Origin: Hyphomonas sediminis
GTDB taxonomy: Bacteria > Pseudomonadota > Alphaproteobacteria > Caulobacterales > Hyphomonadaceae
Assembly: GCF_019679475.1 (NCBI RefSeq)
Contig: NZ_JAIEZP010000001.1
Span: 1,116,001-1,180,000 of the forward strand
Reading direction: 5' to 3'
Length of the DNA stretch: 64,000 nt
Positions 40,184-49,630 of the stretch are shown here, one piece after another. Positions within the stretch are counted from its first letter, which is position 1. Each line of letters opens with the position of its first letter. Both the position numbers and the translations under genes were made by a program. The notes beneath the pieces were generated by a model, which was not told the DNA's origin, did not search any database, and saw only the letters and a list, made by a program, of their open reading frames with translations.

Positions 40184-40837
40184 ATGGCAGCGGGGGCAGG
40201 GGTATTCATTGCATCGATGGTTCTGGGCGCCGCCTATTGGGCGGTGTGGTGCTATCGTGAGAAGGGGCCGGCCGGCCTGCTGGTGAAGACCGGTTCTGTC
40301 GCGCTGCTGGCGATCTGGGCGTTTCTGATGGGCGGACCGCTGCTTCTGGTGGCTGCGCTGGCGCTCAGCGCGGTGGGGGATGGGTTTCTTGCCGGCAAGG
40401 CGGAACGCTGGCTGCTGCCGGGCATGGCGGCCTTTTTCCTCGCCCATGCGGCTTATGTGCCGCTTTTCTGGCAGATGGGCGAAGCTGGCTGGACCTGGCC
40501 CGTTAAGGCAGGGCAGGTGGCGCTGGTGGTTGGCGGCGTTCTGTTCGCTCGCTGGCTGTTGCCGTCGGTTGAGCCGAAGATGCGCCTTCCGGTGATGCTT
40601 TACACCGGGGTGATCCTGATGATGGGGGCCGCGGCCATTGCGTTGCCTGGCGTCTACTGGCTCGCCACTCTTGGCGCCCTGATGTTCATCGCTTCAGATG
40701 TCATTCTCTCCTTTCTCCTGTTCCGTCACCCGAAGGATCGGCCCGCAAATGTCCCGGCTTCGCTTGCAGTCTGGGGGCTCTATTTCGGCGGGCAGGTGCT
40801 GATTGCGCTGGGGATCATTGGCAGCGTGCCCGTCTGA
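40184..40837 (+). CDS. Lysoplasmalogenase (YhhN family) membrane protein
   Basis: This 217-residue protein has about seven or eight hydrophobic helices and the YhhN signatures ALSAVGDGFLAG (about residues 60-71) and LMFIASDVILSF (about 166-177), which contain the conserved acidic residues. Eukaryotic TMEM86 homologues hydrolyse lysoplasmalogen vinyl ether bonds; in bacteria lacking plasmalogens the substrate is unclear. It starts five bases after the DUF1232 stop. Confidence 0.88.
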   Translation: MAAGAGVFIASMVLGAAYWAVWCYREKGPAGLLVKTGSVALLAIWAFLMGGPLLLVAALALSAVGDGFLAGKAERWLLPGMAAFFLAHAAYVPLFWQMGEAGWTWPVKAGQVALVVGGVLFARWLLPSVEPKMRLPVMLYTGVILMMGAAAIALPGVYWLATLGALMFIASDVILSFLLFRHPKDRPANVPASLAVWGLYFGGQVLIALGIIGSVPV

Positions 40838-40984
40838 AGCGGCTCTGGCCAAGGGTTAAGCGGCCCCTCTCTCACCCTTCATAAAAATGCCACTGGCAGG
40901 GCGCGCGGAAATATGCGACAGACGCGGCGGGCCAGGCGCCCCCAACGGCGCCCAGCCTATCTGTGAGGATAGGAGTAAAAACAG

Positions 40985-42151
40985 ATGACAGTGACCACCG
41001 CCAAGCCGGTCGTGCGCCCCGCTTGCCCGCATTTTTCGTCGGGCCCCACCGCAAAATATCCCGGTTTCTCGCTGCAGAACCTCGTCACCGCCGCTCTCGG
41101 TCGGTCGCACCGTTCTGGCGACGCGAAGAAAAAGCTTAAAGCGGCGATCGACCGCACCAAGCTGATCCTCGGCATTCCTGACGACTACCGCGTTGCCATA
41201 GTTCCGGCGTCCGATACCGGCGCTGTCGAGATGTGCATGTGGTCGATGCTCGGCGCCAAGCCGGTGGACGTGTTCGCCTGGGAATCCTTTGGCCAGGACT
41301 GGGTGACGGATGCGGTCAAACAGCTGAAACTTGCCAACTGCAACACCCACGTCGCCGAGTTCGGCGCGCTGCCGGACTTTGCCAAAGCGCGCGACGATGC
41401 CGACATCATCTTCACCTGGAACGGCACGACTTCTGGCGTGCGCGTCAAGGATGTAGACTGGATCAAGCCGAACCCGGACCGCGTTGTGATCTGTGACGCC
41501 ACGTCGGCCGCTTTCAGCCAGGACATTGCCTGGGAAAAGCTCGATGTGGTGACCTATAGCTGGCAGAAATGCCTCGGCGGGGAAGCTGCGCACGGGATGC
41601 TCATCCTGTCGCCGAACGCCGTGAAACGTCTCGAATCTTTCACGCCCGACCGTCCGCTCCCGAAGCTTTTCCGCATGACCAAAGGCGGCAAACTCGACGA
41701 GGCCCTGTTTGAAGGCGCGACCATCAACACGCCGTCCATGCTGTGCGTTGAAGACTATCTTCAGGCGCTCGACTGGGTGGAGCGTCTGGGTGGCTGGAAA
41801 AAGCTGAAAGCCCGTTCGGATGAAAGCCTCGGCATCCTCACCGACTGGGAAAAGAAATCCGACTGGGTCGAATTCCTCTGCAAGGATGCGGCTGTCCGCT
41901 CCAACACCGGTGTGACTTTCCTGATCAAGGACGCCCGCATTGCCGCCCTCGATGAGGCCGGCCAGCGCGATTTCATCAAGAAGATGATGAAGCGTCTTGA
42001 GACGGAGAATGCCTGCTTTGATGCGGCCGGTTATGCCAAGGCCCCTCCGGGACTGCGCATCTGGGTTGGCGGTTCGGTTGAACCTTCGGACGTGAAAAAG
42101 CTTCTCCCCTGGCTCGACTGGGCCTTCCACGAAGAAGCCGCCAAGCTCTGA
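40985..42151 (+). CDS. serC: Phosphoserine aminotransferase
   Basis: This 388-residue PLP enzyme converts 3-phosphohydroxypyruvate to phosphoserine. The PLP Lys is in YSWQKCLGGE (Lys 195), and the N-terminal FSSGPTAKYPGF is the substrate-loop signature of the alphaproteobacterial form. The aspartate that holds the PLP ring is in VICDATSAAFS. It precedes serA by 95 bases that hold a strong hairpin. The pair supplies serine, glycine and one-carbon units. Confidence 0.95.
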   Translation: MTVTTAKPVVRPACPHFSSGPTAKYPGFSLQNLVTAALGRSHRSGDAKKKLKAAIDRTKLILGIPDDYRVAIVPASDTGAVEMCMWSMLGAKPVDVFAWESFGQDWVTDAVKQLKLANCNTHVAEFGALPDFAKARDDADIIFTWNGTTSGVRVKDVDWIKPNPDRVVICDATSAAFSQDIAWEKLDVVTYSWQKCLGGEAAHGMLILSPNAVKRLESFTPDRPLPKLFRMTKGGKLDEALFEGATINTPSMLCVEDYLQALDWVERLGGWKKLKARSDESLGILTDWEKKSDWVEFLCKDAAVRSNTGVTFLIKDARIAALDEAGQRDFIKKMMKRLETENACFDAAGYAKAPPGLRIWVGGSVEPSDVKKLLPWLDWAFHEEAAKL

Positions 42152-42170
42152 TTTTGCATTGAACGCATCG

Positions 42171-42196
42171 GCGCCTTTGTCTGGTGGCAAAGGCGC
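42171..42196 (+). repeat. Perfect 9-bp hairpin between serC and serA
   Basis: GCGCCTTTG (42171-42179) pairs perfectly with CAAAGGCGC (42188-42196) around an 8-base loop. It lies 20 bases after serC and 51 before serA. No T-run follows, so it may protect or pause mRNA rather than end transcription. Confidence 0.6.
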
Positions 42197-42246
42197 TTGC
42201 GGCGCCGGCGCAGACGCAGGCGGCCGCGATAAAAGGAAAATCCAAA

Positions 42247-43842
42247 ATGCCTAAAGTCCTTATTGCTGACAGCCTCAGCCCCGCCGCCGTCGACATTTTC
42301 AAGTCGCGCGGCATCGAGACCGACATCAAGGTCGGCCTCTCCAAGGATGACCTGATCAAGATCATCCCGGAATATGATGGCCTCGCTGTCCGCTCGGCCT
42401 GCAAGCCGGATGCGGATGTGATCGCGGCTGCGACGAACCTCAAAGTCATCGGCCGCGCCGGCATCGGTGTCGACAACATCGACATCAAGGCCGCGACCGC
42501 CAAGGGCGTCGTGGTTATGAACACGCCGTTCGGAAATGCCATCACGACGGCTGAACACGCCATCGCCATGATGTTTGCTGCGGCCCGCCAGATCCCGGCA
42601 GCGAACGCCGACACGCAAGCCGGCAAATGGCCGAAGTCGGGCTATATGGGCGTTGAAGTGTCGTTCAAGACGCTCGGCCTCATCGGGGCCGGCAATATCG
42701 GCAGCCGCGTGGCGGAACGCGCCATCGGCCTGAAGATGCGCGTGGTCGCTTACGATCCCTTCCTGACCGAAGAGCGCGCCATCGAGCTGGGCGTTGAGAA
42801 GGTGGAGCTGGAAGAGCTGCTGAAGCGCGCAGACGTGATCACGCTGCACGTTCCGCTTACGGACCAGACCCGCAACATCCTGTCGCGTGAGAACCTTGAG
42901 AAGACCAAGAAAGGCCTGATCCTCGTCAACTGTGCCCGCGGTGGACTTGTTGATGAAGCCGCCGTGGCTGATCTTCTGGAGTCCGGTCATCTTGCGGGCG
43001 CAGCGTTCGACGTGTTCGCCGTGGAGCCAGCAAAAGAGAATGTTCTCTTCGGCAAGAAAAACTTTGTTGCAACGCCTCACCTTGGCGCCTCGACCAATGA
43101 AGCGCAGGAAAATGTTGCCCTTCAGGTCGCTGAACAGATGGCGGACTATATCCTGACGGGCGCCGTTACCAACGCGCTCAACATGCCTTCGGTGACCGCC
43201 GAAGAGGCGCCGCGTCTCAAGCCATTCGCGGCTCTGGCCGAAAAGCTCGGCAGCTTTGCCGGCCAGATTTCCGATTATGGCTATGAAGAAGTGGTCATCG
43301 AATATGAAGGCGAAGTCGCTGACCTGAACCGCAAGCCGGTGACGGCGGCGCTGCTGGCCGGGCTGCTGCGCGCTTCGCGCGGCGATGTGAACATGGTGTC
43401 TGCGCCGGCTATCCTTGCCGAAAGCGGCGTCAAGCTGACCGAGACCAAGACCGAGAGCAGCCCTGTCTATGACAGCCTGATCCGTATCAAGGTGAAAACC
43501 AAGAAGACGAAGAACGCGCCCGAAGGCGGCTGGCGGACGCTGGCCGGCGCGCTGATCGCTGGCAAGCCGCGGATTGTCGAGGTCAAGGGCATGGGTCTGG
43601 AAGGCGATTTCTCGCCGGTGACGCTCTATGTGAACAACCTCGACAAGCCGGGTTTCATCGGTGCGCTCGGACAGATGCTGGGCGAAGCAAAGGTGAACAT
43701 CGCGACCTTCCACCTCGGCCGCCAGGAAGCGGGCGGGGAGGCGATTGCCCTCATCGGCATCGATTCCACGCCGCCTGCCGCCATGATGGAAGCGCTGAAT
43801 GCGCTTCCGCAGGTGCGGTACGCCAAGGTGTTGTCGTTCTGA
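42247..43842 (+). CDS. serA: D-3-phosphoglycerate dehydrogenase
   Basis: This 531-residue long-form enzyme catalyses the first step of serine synthesis. The NAD motif GLIGAGNIGSRVAE is near residue 146, catalytic Arg and Glu are in NCARGGLVDE and AFDVFAVEP, and the His is in TPHLGAST. An intervening domain and a C-terminal ACT domain (PVTLYVNNLDKPGFIGALGQML) suggest serine feedback. A frame is open to 42184, but AAGGA upstream and the family start MPKVLIAD fix the ATG at 42247. Confidence 0.96.
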   Translation: MPKVLIADSLSPAAVDIFKSRGIETDIKVGLSKDDLIKIIPEYDGLAVRSACKPDADVIAAATNLKVIGRAGIGVDNIDIKAATAKGVVVMNTPFGNAITTAEHAIAMMFAAARQIPAANADTQAGKWPKSGYMGVEVSFKTLGLIGAGNIGSRVAERAIGLKMRVVAYDPFLTEERAIELGVEKVELEELLKRADVITLHVPLTDQTRNILSRENLEKTKKGLILVNCARGGLVDEAAVADLLESGHLAGAAFDVFAVEPAKENVLFGKKNFVATPHLGASTNEAQENVALQVAEQMADYILTGAVTNALNMPSVTAEEAPRLKPFAALAEKLGSFAGQISDYGYEEVVIEYEGEVADLNRKPVTAALLAGLLRASRGDVNMVSAPAILAESGVKLTETKTESSPVYDSLIRIKVKTKKTKNAPEGGWRTLAGALIAGKPRIVEVKGMGLEGDFSPVTLYVNNLDKPGFIGALGQMLGEAKVNIATFHLGRQEAGGEAIALIGIDSTPPAAMMEALNALPQVRYAKVLSF

Positions 43843-43937
43843 GGCTTGAGGAAGGCCGGGCGTAACCGTCCGGCCACCCTTGACGCCAGCCACGCTGCAG
43901 CGGATGCCTGTGAACGAAATGTCATGAAAGGCACCCC

Positions 43938-44516
43938 ATGCAACGCATCGCCCTGCTGACCACGGCACTTGCAGCCATTTCGGCTGCGGCTTCCGCGCAG
44001 ATTGTTGACGAAGTTCGCCTCGGCGTTGTGGTGCACAATGTGTGCATCGCCAATTGCGACAACGCCAACAAGGAAGACGGCCCGAATATCAACGGCGAAA
44101 TCGTCTTCAAGTCGCCTGACTTCCTGGATGTGATCTGGAGCCCGCGCCCTTATCTGATGGGCAGCGTGAATACGGCTGGGGATACGAGCTTTGGCGGCGC
44201 CGGCCTGCAGTGGAACTGGGTGTTTGCCGAAGGCTGGGGGCTGGAGCCGGGGGTTGGCTATGTGATCCATGACGGCGAGCTGACTTTTCCCTATCCGCAG
44301 GGTGATCCGCGCAACGACCCGATCTCGGAACACACCGTCTTCTTCGGCTCGCGCGATCTTTTCCGCACGAGCCTGTCCCTCAACAAGGATTTCGCAGGCC
44401 CCTGGGGTGTCCAGCTGATGTATGAGCATCTGAGCCATGGCCAGATTCTCGGCAGCGGCCGCAACCAGGGCCTTGATAATATTGGCGTGCGCGTGCGCTA
44501 CGCATTTGGCGAATAG
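43938..44516 (+). CDS. PagL-like acyloxyacyl hydrolase (lipid A 3-O-deacylase family)
   Basis: This 192-residue outer membrane beta-barrel protein begins with a signal peptide (about residues 1-20, ending ASAQ). The C-terminal YEHLSHGQILG has the His and Ser of PagL spaced as HxS, a Glu precedes, and the protein ends with aromatic-rich strands VRVRYAFGE, typical of barrel proteins. PagL removes the 3-position acyl chain from lipid A and so lowers TLR4 signalling in pathogens; here it more likely tunes the envelope. It lies between serA and purA on the same strand, 95 and 87 bases away. Confidence 0.8.
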   Translation: MQRIALLTTALAAISAAASAQIVDEVRLGVVVHNVCIANCDNANKEDGPNINGEIVFKSPDFLDVIWSPRPYLMGSVNTAGDTSFGGAGLQWNWVFAEGWGLEPGVGYVIHDGELTFPYPQGDPRNDPISEHTVFFGSRDLFRTSLSLNKDFAGPWGVQLMYEHLSHGQILGSGRNQGLDNIGVRVRYAFGE

Positions 44517-44603
44517 GCCTGCGGCGAGGGGTGGCAAAAGGCCCCTTGCAATTGCCTGCCGAATGCGGCCCATGTCGCCGCGGCTGAACAACGGAGCAGG
44601 TTC

Positions 44604-45896
44604 ATGGCAGGTGTAGTGGTCGTCGGGGCTCAGTGGGGCGACGAAGGCAAGGGCAAGATCGTCGACTGGCTGTCGAGCCGGGCCGATGTGGTGGTGCGCT
44701 TCCAGGGCGGGCACAATGCCGGTCACACGCTGGTCATCGACGGGAAGACCTTCAAGCTGGCGCTGCTGCCGTCCGGGCTGGTGCGTGGCGGTAAGCTCTC
44801 GGTTATCGGCAATGGCGTCGTGGTCGATCCCTGGCACATGCTGACGGAAATCGACGGCATCCGCGCGCAAGGCATTGAAGTTTCACCGGACAGCCTCGTG
44901 CTGGCCGACAATGCTTCGCTGATCCTGCCCTGGCACAAGGACATCGATGCGGCGCGGGAAGGGGCCCTGGGCGCGGCCCAGATTGGCACCACCAAGCGAG
45001 GCATTGGCCCGGCCTATGAGGACCGCGTGGGGCGCCGGGCGATCCGCGTGGCCGACCTGGCAGACCCAGCCGCGCTGGACATGAAGATCGAGCGCCTCTT
45101 GGCCCATCACCGCCCGCTGCGTGCGGGTCTCGACCTGCCTGAGCCTGATGGCGCTGCACTTAAAGCTGCGCTTCTGGAGATCGCCCCGCAGGTGCTGGCC
45201 TATGCCCAGCCTGTGTGGAAGCTGCTGGACGAGAAGGTTCGCCGGGGTAGCCGCATCCTGTTCGAGGGCGCCCAAGGCGTGATGCTCGATGTGGACCACG
45301 GCACCTACCCGTTTGTGACCTCTTCCAACGTGGTGGCGGGCAATGCCTCGGCAGGTTCGGGCGTCGGGCCCGGCGCGGTGTCCTATGTTCTCGGCCTTGC
45401 GAAGGCCTATACGACGCGCGTGGGCGCCGGACCTTTCCCGACTGAGCAGGACAATGAGATCGGCAAGCGCCTTGGCACTGTGGGCCATGAGTTTGGCACC
45501 AATACGGGCCGGGCGCGCCGTTGCGGCTGGTTTGACTCGGTGATGGTGCGCCAGGCGTGCGCCACTTCGGGCGTCAATGGCCTGGCCCTGACGAAGCTGG
45601 ATGTCCTTGATGGATTTGAAGAAATCAAGGTTTGCGTGGCTTACAAGCTGAACGGCAAGACGATTGACTATTTCCCCGCTGGCCTGACGGATCAGGCCGC
45701 TGTGGAGCCCGTCTATGAAACGCTGAAAGGCTGGAGCGGTTCGACCCGCGGCGCCCGCAGCTGGGCCGACCTGCCGGCTGAAGCGGTGGTTTATGTGCGC
45801 CGCCTGGAAGAGCTGGTGGGCAAGCCCTGCGCGCTCGTCTCTACCTCTCCGGAGCGGGAAGACGTGATCCTGATGCGCGATCCTTTCGAGGGATAA
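44604..45896 (+). CDS. purA: Adenylosuccinate synthetase
   Basis: This 430-residue GTPase joins IMP and aspartate in AMP synthesis. The P-loop GDEGKGK is at residues 11-17, the IMP-binding HNAGHTL follows near residue 38, and the GTP-specific [15 protein letters not shown] is near residue 330. GGAG precedes the ATG. The serC-serA-purA order is common in alphaproteobacteria. The downstream gap contains an unusual repeat cluster and a terminator. Confidence 0.97.
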   Translation: MAGVVVVGAQWGDEGKGKIVDWLSSRADVVVRFQGGHNAGHTLVIDGKTFKLALLPSGLVRGGKLSVIGNGVVVDPWHMLTEIDGIRAQGIEVSPDSLVLADNASLILPWHKDIDAAREGALGAAQIGTTKRGIGPAYEDRVGRRAIRVADLADPAALDMKIERLLAHHRPLRAGLDLPEPDGAALKAALLEIAPQVLAYAQPVWKLLDEKVRRGSRILFEGAQGVMLDVDHGTYPFVTSSNVVAGNASAGSGVGPGAVSYVLGLAKAYTTRVGAGPFPTEQDNEIGKRLGTVGHEFGTNTGRARRCGWFDSVMVRQACATSGVNGLALTKLDVLDGFEEIKVCVAYKLNGKTIDYFPAGLTDQAAVEPVYETLKGWSGSTRGARSWADLPAEAVVYVRRLEELVGKPCALVSTSPEREDVILMRDPFEG

Positions 45897-45903
45897 GGCG
45901 CAC

Positions 45904-45998
45904 GCTTATCCCGTGGATAAGTGCCCGAAAAACTCCAACGGCACTCCAACGAGCGGCCCGAAAACTCCAAGAAAACTCCAACGCCGTTGGAGTTTTTT
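45904..45998 (+). terminator. purA 3' region: repeats of ACTCCAAC and terminator
   Basis: AAAACTCCAACG (45972-45983) and CGTTGGAGTTTT (45985-45996) form a near-perfect hairpin running into seven T's, an intrinsic terminator. Upstream lie three further copies of the stem's left arm: ACTCCAACG at 45932 and 45943, and ACTCCAAG at 45964. Each could pair with the single right arm. CTTATCC/GGATAAG (45904-45910, 45914-45920) is an extra inverted pair right after purA. Confidence 0.75.
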
Positions 45999-46147
45999 TG
46001 TTTGGAGCGGGCGCTCGTGATCCCGGTGCATCCGTGTGCTGTTCATATTTCAGAACTGGTGAGCATCAGCGCTATCGCCTCTTCTTTTGCGGCGGCCTCC
46101 TCTTTGTGAGATAAAAGTCCGGTTCGGCCTGACAGAAGGGGATTGCC

Positions 46148-47818
46148 ATGCTGAAACGGACGATGGCCAGCGCGATGCTGGCGGTCATGCTGGTTGCCTG
46201 CAGCGCGGAGCAGGGGGCGGCGCCTGAGGCTGGCGCAGCGCAATCGGAAGCGGCTGAGCCCGTAGAAAATTCATCAGAGGGCGGCGGATTGGCGAGCGCG
46301 CAGGCGGGTGAGGAGCTTGAAGGGGCGCGCCGCAGTGATGCTGGGCAGGCGCCGACGGCGGGCGCCATGAGCGCCAATGAGGCGCTGATGGTGATTGCCG
46401 AGTTTGGCAGGCCCGGCATGGCGCTGACCGATGAGCAGGCCGCGAGGCTGCAGGCGGCCAATGACGTGCTTTATGGCGCCAAGGGATCGGGCAAGCGCGC
46501 CGCGATTGAAGACCGGTTGGGCGCCGCTGCCGAAGCGGCCCGGAGCGCAGCAGATGCCAAGGCGGGCTGGGAAGCGCGCCAGCCCGAAGACTGGAAACTG
46601 CCCCGCTATGAAGCGCGCGGCGGCGAGGCCGCCCTGATCGCGCGGACGGGAGACGTGGACAATCTGGGTTTCGGATGGCCGGCGGATTTTGATCCCTTCT
46701 CCGGCACCTCCACCCCGCCGCACACATTTCCCTTCCGCCCGGATTCCGGCGATCCGCAGGGGACGGACCGGATCATGGTGATCAGCGGGTATGAGCGGGA
46801 ACGGGGCGACAAGACTGACGGCTACACCGAGCGCACGCGCCACCCCTCCAATGCCGTGAAGCCAATCACGCTGACCTATGACCCCAAGGGCATCAACTTT
46901 CGCCAGGCGCGCCTGCAGATATTCGTTGATGATTTCCAGGCCCCGAGCTTTGGCAATCGCTATGGCGTCTGGATCAATGGCGAGGAAATTCCCTACATGG
47001 CGGAGGTGCTGAACACGCTTCGCCAGAAGGGGCCAATCGGCAAGCTGGTGACATTCGAGATCCTGCCCGAGCATCTGCACCTGCTGGCTGGGGGCGAGGT
47101 GGAGATCCTGATTGATGATCCTTATACGGATGCCGGAGACGGGTTTGCCATCGATTTTGTAAGACTGCTCGTCAATCCCGCCGGGGTGACGCAAGCGGGC
47201 CTGATCGAGGGGACCGTGACCAGCAAGGCCGGAGGCAAGCCGCTGAAAGGCATTCTGGTCAGCGCGGCGGGCGTTGTGGAAGATGTGACAGGCGCGGACG
47301 GCGCTTACCGGCTGGAGGACGTGCCAGCGGGGCTGGCGGTGATCACGGCAAGCCAGGCAGATTACAAACCTGCCTCCGACAGCCGCGACCTGATCGCGGG
47401 CGAGACCGAGATTGTCGACCTTCAGCTGGAGCCGCGCGATGAGCAGGCCGAAGCGATCGGGCAGACGCTGGAGGAGGCGGGACGGATCGACCTTTACGGC
47501 ATCCTGTTCGACACCAATGAAGCGACGCTGCGCCTGGAATCGGAGGAAACGCTGAACGCAGTTCTGGACGCGCTGAACGCCCGCGAGGGGCTGGCCGTGC
47601 GGATTACCGGGCATACGGATAGTGTCGGGTCCGATAGCGCGAACCAGACGCTTTCCGAGCGCCGCGCGCAGGCCGTTGTTGGCTGGCTGGTGGATCAGGG
47701 CATCGAGGCCAGCCGCCTCGGCGCCTCGGGCGCGGGGGAGGGGCGGCCAGCGGCGAGCAATGAGACCGAAGAGGGGCGCGCACGCAACCGGCGCGTGGAG
47801 CTGGCCGTGCGGCGCTGA
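46148..47818 (+). CDS. OmpA-family lipoprotein with carboxypeptidase-regulatory-like domain
   Basis: This 556-residue protein has a lipobox (LVAC, Cys 18) and an Ala/Glu-rich linker (20-75). A middle part (about 190-340) has no recognised domain but strands around VWINGEEIPYM. A carboxypeptidase-regulatory-like beta domain follows (GLIEGTVTSKAGGKPLKG, about 355-425), then a C-terminal OmpA domain (about 450-556) with LFDTNEATLRLE, ITGHTDSVGSD and SERRAQAVVGWL that binds peptidoglycan. It should tether the outer membrane to the wall while the middle part faces outward or the periplasm. It appears to be a single-gene unit. Confidence 0.88.
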   Translation: MLKRTMASAMLAVMLVACSAEQGAAPEAGAAQSEAAEPVENSSEGGGLASAQAGEELEGARRSDAGQAPTAGAMSANEALMVIAEFGRPGMALTDEQAARLQAANDVLYGAKGSGKRAAIEDRLGAAAEAARSAADAKAGWEARQPEDWKLPRYEARGGEAALIARTGDVDNLGFGWPADFDPFSGTSTPPHTFPFRPDSGDPQGTDRIMVISGYERERGDKTDGYTERTRHPSNAVKPITLTYDPKGINFRQARLQIFVDDFQAPSFGNRYGVWINGEEIPYMAEVLNTLRQKGPIGKLVTFEILPEHLHLLAGGEVEILIDDPYTDAGDGFAIDFVRLLVNPAGVTQAGLIEGTVTSKAGGKPLKGILVSAAGVVEDVTGADGAYRLEDVPAGLAVITASQADYKPASDSRDLIAGETEIVDLQLEPRDEQAEAIGQTLEEAGRIDLYGILFDTNEATLRLESEETLNAVLDALNAREGLAVRITGHTDSVGSDSANQTLSERRAQAVVGWLVDQGIEASRLGASGAGEGRPAASNETEEGRARNRRVELAVRR

Positions 47819-47842
47819 CGCCGGGCAGGCGCCAGCTTAACC

Positions 47843-48205
47843 TCAGCGGTAAACCGCGATGGAGCGGACGACCTTGCCTTCGGGGCCGAAGACGAAGGTT
47901 TCTGCCACCAGCTCGTCACGGTGGTTTGTGTAAAGAATGGTCAGCGCATCAGAGCCGATCAGCACTTCATCCAATTCGAAGAAGAGCTGGGGCGCGGCGC
48001 CCAGCGCTTTTGTCCAGTAGTCGCGCAGCGCCTGCTTGCCGAACACGCTGGCGGCTTCATTGCCCAGCACCTTTGCGATGCGGGGCGAATGGAAGATGAT
48101 GTCCTCGCTATAGTGGGCGAGGATGCGCTCTATATCGCGGTCGTTCCAGGCGGCGAGCCAGTCACGCGCAAAGCCTTCGGCAAACGGCCGGGAAAGGGCT
48201 GTCAT
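47843..48205 (-). CDS. SnoaL/NTF2-like protein
   Basis: This 120-residue protein reads as a SnoaL/NTF2-like cone: an N-terminal helix (FARDWLAAWNDRDIERILAHYSEDIIFHSP), a middle WTKALG helix and C-terminal strands ending VRSIAVYR. Such folds bind small ligands or serve as isomerases. The ATG overlaps the ccr stop (ATGA), so it is probably cotranslated with ccr. Whether it acts on pathway intermediates is unknown. Confidence 0.82.
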   Translation of the reverse strand: MTALSRPFAEGFARDWLAAWNDRDIERILAHYSEDIIFHSPRIAKVLGNEAASVFGKQALRDYWTKALGAAPQLFFELDEVLIGSDALTILYTNHRDELVAETFVFGPEGKVVRSIAVYR

Positions 48206-49476
48206 CAGCCCTGCCCGTTGATCGCAAGCACATCTTCCACCGTGCGCAGGCCCGGCTTGGGCGCGGTGACCAGAACGGCCATATTGCCGGGGAGGTGCTT
48301 GTTGTCGAGCATCTTCTCATGGGCAAGCGGAATATCCGCCCACGGAAACACTTCCGACATGCCGGGGTCAATGCGCCGATTGATGACGAGTTGGTTGGCT
48401 TCGGCGGCCTGCTTGAGGTTTGCAAAGTGGCTGCCCTGCACGCGCTTCTGCCGCATCCAGAGGAAGCGGGCGTCCATTGTCAGGTTGAAGCCCGACGTGC
48501 CCGCGCAGATGACGACCATGCCGCCGCGCTTCACCACGAACACCGAGACCGGGAAGGTGGCTTCGCCGGGATGTTCGAAGACGATATCGACATCCTTCTT
48601 GCCGGTGATGTCCCAGATGGCTTTGCCGAACTTTCGGCATTCCTTCATGTAATCGTTGAACTCCGGCCCGTTGACCTTCGGCAGCTGGCCCCAGCAATTG
48701 AAGTCGTTCCGGTTGATGACGCCCTTGGCGCCCAGGCTGAGCACATAATCCCGTTTGTCCTCGGACGAAACGATGCCGATGGCGTTCGCCCCCGCAATGG
48801 CGCAAAGCTGCACAGCGAAGGAGCCGAGACCGCCGGACGCGCCCCAGACGAGCACATTGTCTGCCGGTTTCAGGATATGCGGGCGGTGGCCGAACAGCAT
48901 CCGGTAAGCGGTGGCGAGCGTCAGCGTGTAGCAGGCGCTTTCTTCCCAGGTGAGGTGTTTGGGGCGCGGCATGCACTGGCGGGCCTGCACGCGGCAGAAC
49001 TGGGCAAAGGCGCCGTCCGGCGTTTCATAGCCCCAGATGCGCTGGCTGGGCGAGAACATCGGGTCGCCGCCATTGCACTCCTCATCATCGCCATCATCCT
49101 GATTACAGTGGATGACGACTTCATCGCCGGGCTTCACGCGGGTGACGCGTTTGCCCACGGCCCAGACGATACCGGCGGCGTCGGACCCGGCGACATGGAA
49201 AGGTTGTTTGTGAACGTCGAAGGGAGAGATCGGCTCGCCGAGCGCAGCCCAGATGCCATTATAGTTCACGCCGGCCGCCATCACGAGGACCAGCACTTCG
49301 TCGGAATCGATTTCCGGCACCGGCACCTGTTCGACCTGCATCGCCGTGTTCGGGCGGCCATGGCGATCGCGCCGGATCGCCCAGGCGTGCATCAACTTGG
49401 GAACGTGAAACTCCGGCGGGATCTCGCCCACCTCGTAGATGTCTTTCTGAACCCGTCCGGCCGTCTCTGTGGTCAT
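48205..49476 (-). CDS. ccr: Crotonyl-CoA carboxylase/reductase
   Basis: This 423-residue MDR-superfamily enzyme reductively carboxylates crotonyl-CoA to ethylmalonyl-CoA with NADPH, the key step of the ethylmalonyl-CoA pathway for C2 assimilation. The N-terminal MHAWAIRRDRHGRPNTAMQVEQVP, the CNQDDGDDEECNGGDPMF insert and the Rossmann motif WGASGGLGSFAVQ are diagnostic. A frame is open to 49596, but the MTTETAG start at 49476 behind GGAAGG fits homologues. The partner mutase ecm is 2 kb away on the other strand. A SnoaL-like gene follows with a 1-base overlap. Confidence 0.93.
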   Translation of the reverse strand: MTTETAGRVQKDIYEVGEIPPEFHVPKLMHAWAIRRDRHGRPNTAMQVEQVPVPEIDSDEVLVLVMAAGVNYNGIWAALGEPISPFDVHKQPFHVAGSDAAGIVWAVGKRVTRVKPGDEVVIHCNQDDGDDEECNGGDPMFSPSQRIWGYETPDGAFAQFCRVQARQCMPRPKHLTWEESACYTLTLATAYRMLFGHRPHILKPADNVLVWGASGGLGSFAVQLCAIAGANAIGIVSSEDKRDYVLSLGAKGVINRNDFNCWGQLPKVNGPEFNDYMKECRKFGKAIWDITGKKDVDIVFEHPGEATFPVSVFVVKRGGMVVICAGTSGFNLTMDARFLWMRQKRVQGSHFANLKQAAEANQLVINRRIDPGMSEVFPWADIPLAHEKMLDNKHLPGNMAVLVTAPKPGLRTVEDVLAINGQG

Positions 49477-49630
49477 GGACCTTCCTCCGTCTTGTGCCAG
49501 GGGTGGGCGCGCTCTTGTGGCGTCTTCACAGCCCCCTCCGGCGCGGGCACACTGGCAAGTGTTGTGTCGCTTCGCAAGGACTATGTTGCGCTGCACAATC
49601 GATGTTTCCCTTGCCTGAGGCTTTCCTGCA

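Noticed and set aside
42031..43968. Minus-strand frame of 645 codons across serA
   Set aside because: It spans several real gene boundaries on the other strand and shows no conserved domain.
45904..45920. CTTATCC-CGT-GGATAAG as paired DnaA boxes or an origin
   Set aside because: Only half-matching DnaA sequence, no AT-rich unwinding region and no origin-linked genes; it fits a simple hairpin near the purA terminator.
46274..47614. Minus-strand frame opposite the OmpA-like gene
   Set aside because: No start context or domain; the OmpA lipoprotein on the plus strand accounts for the sequence.
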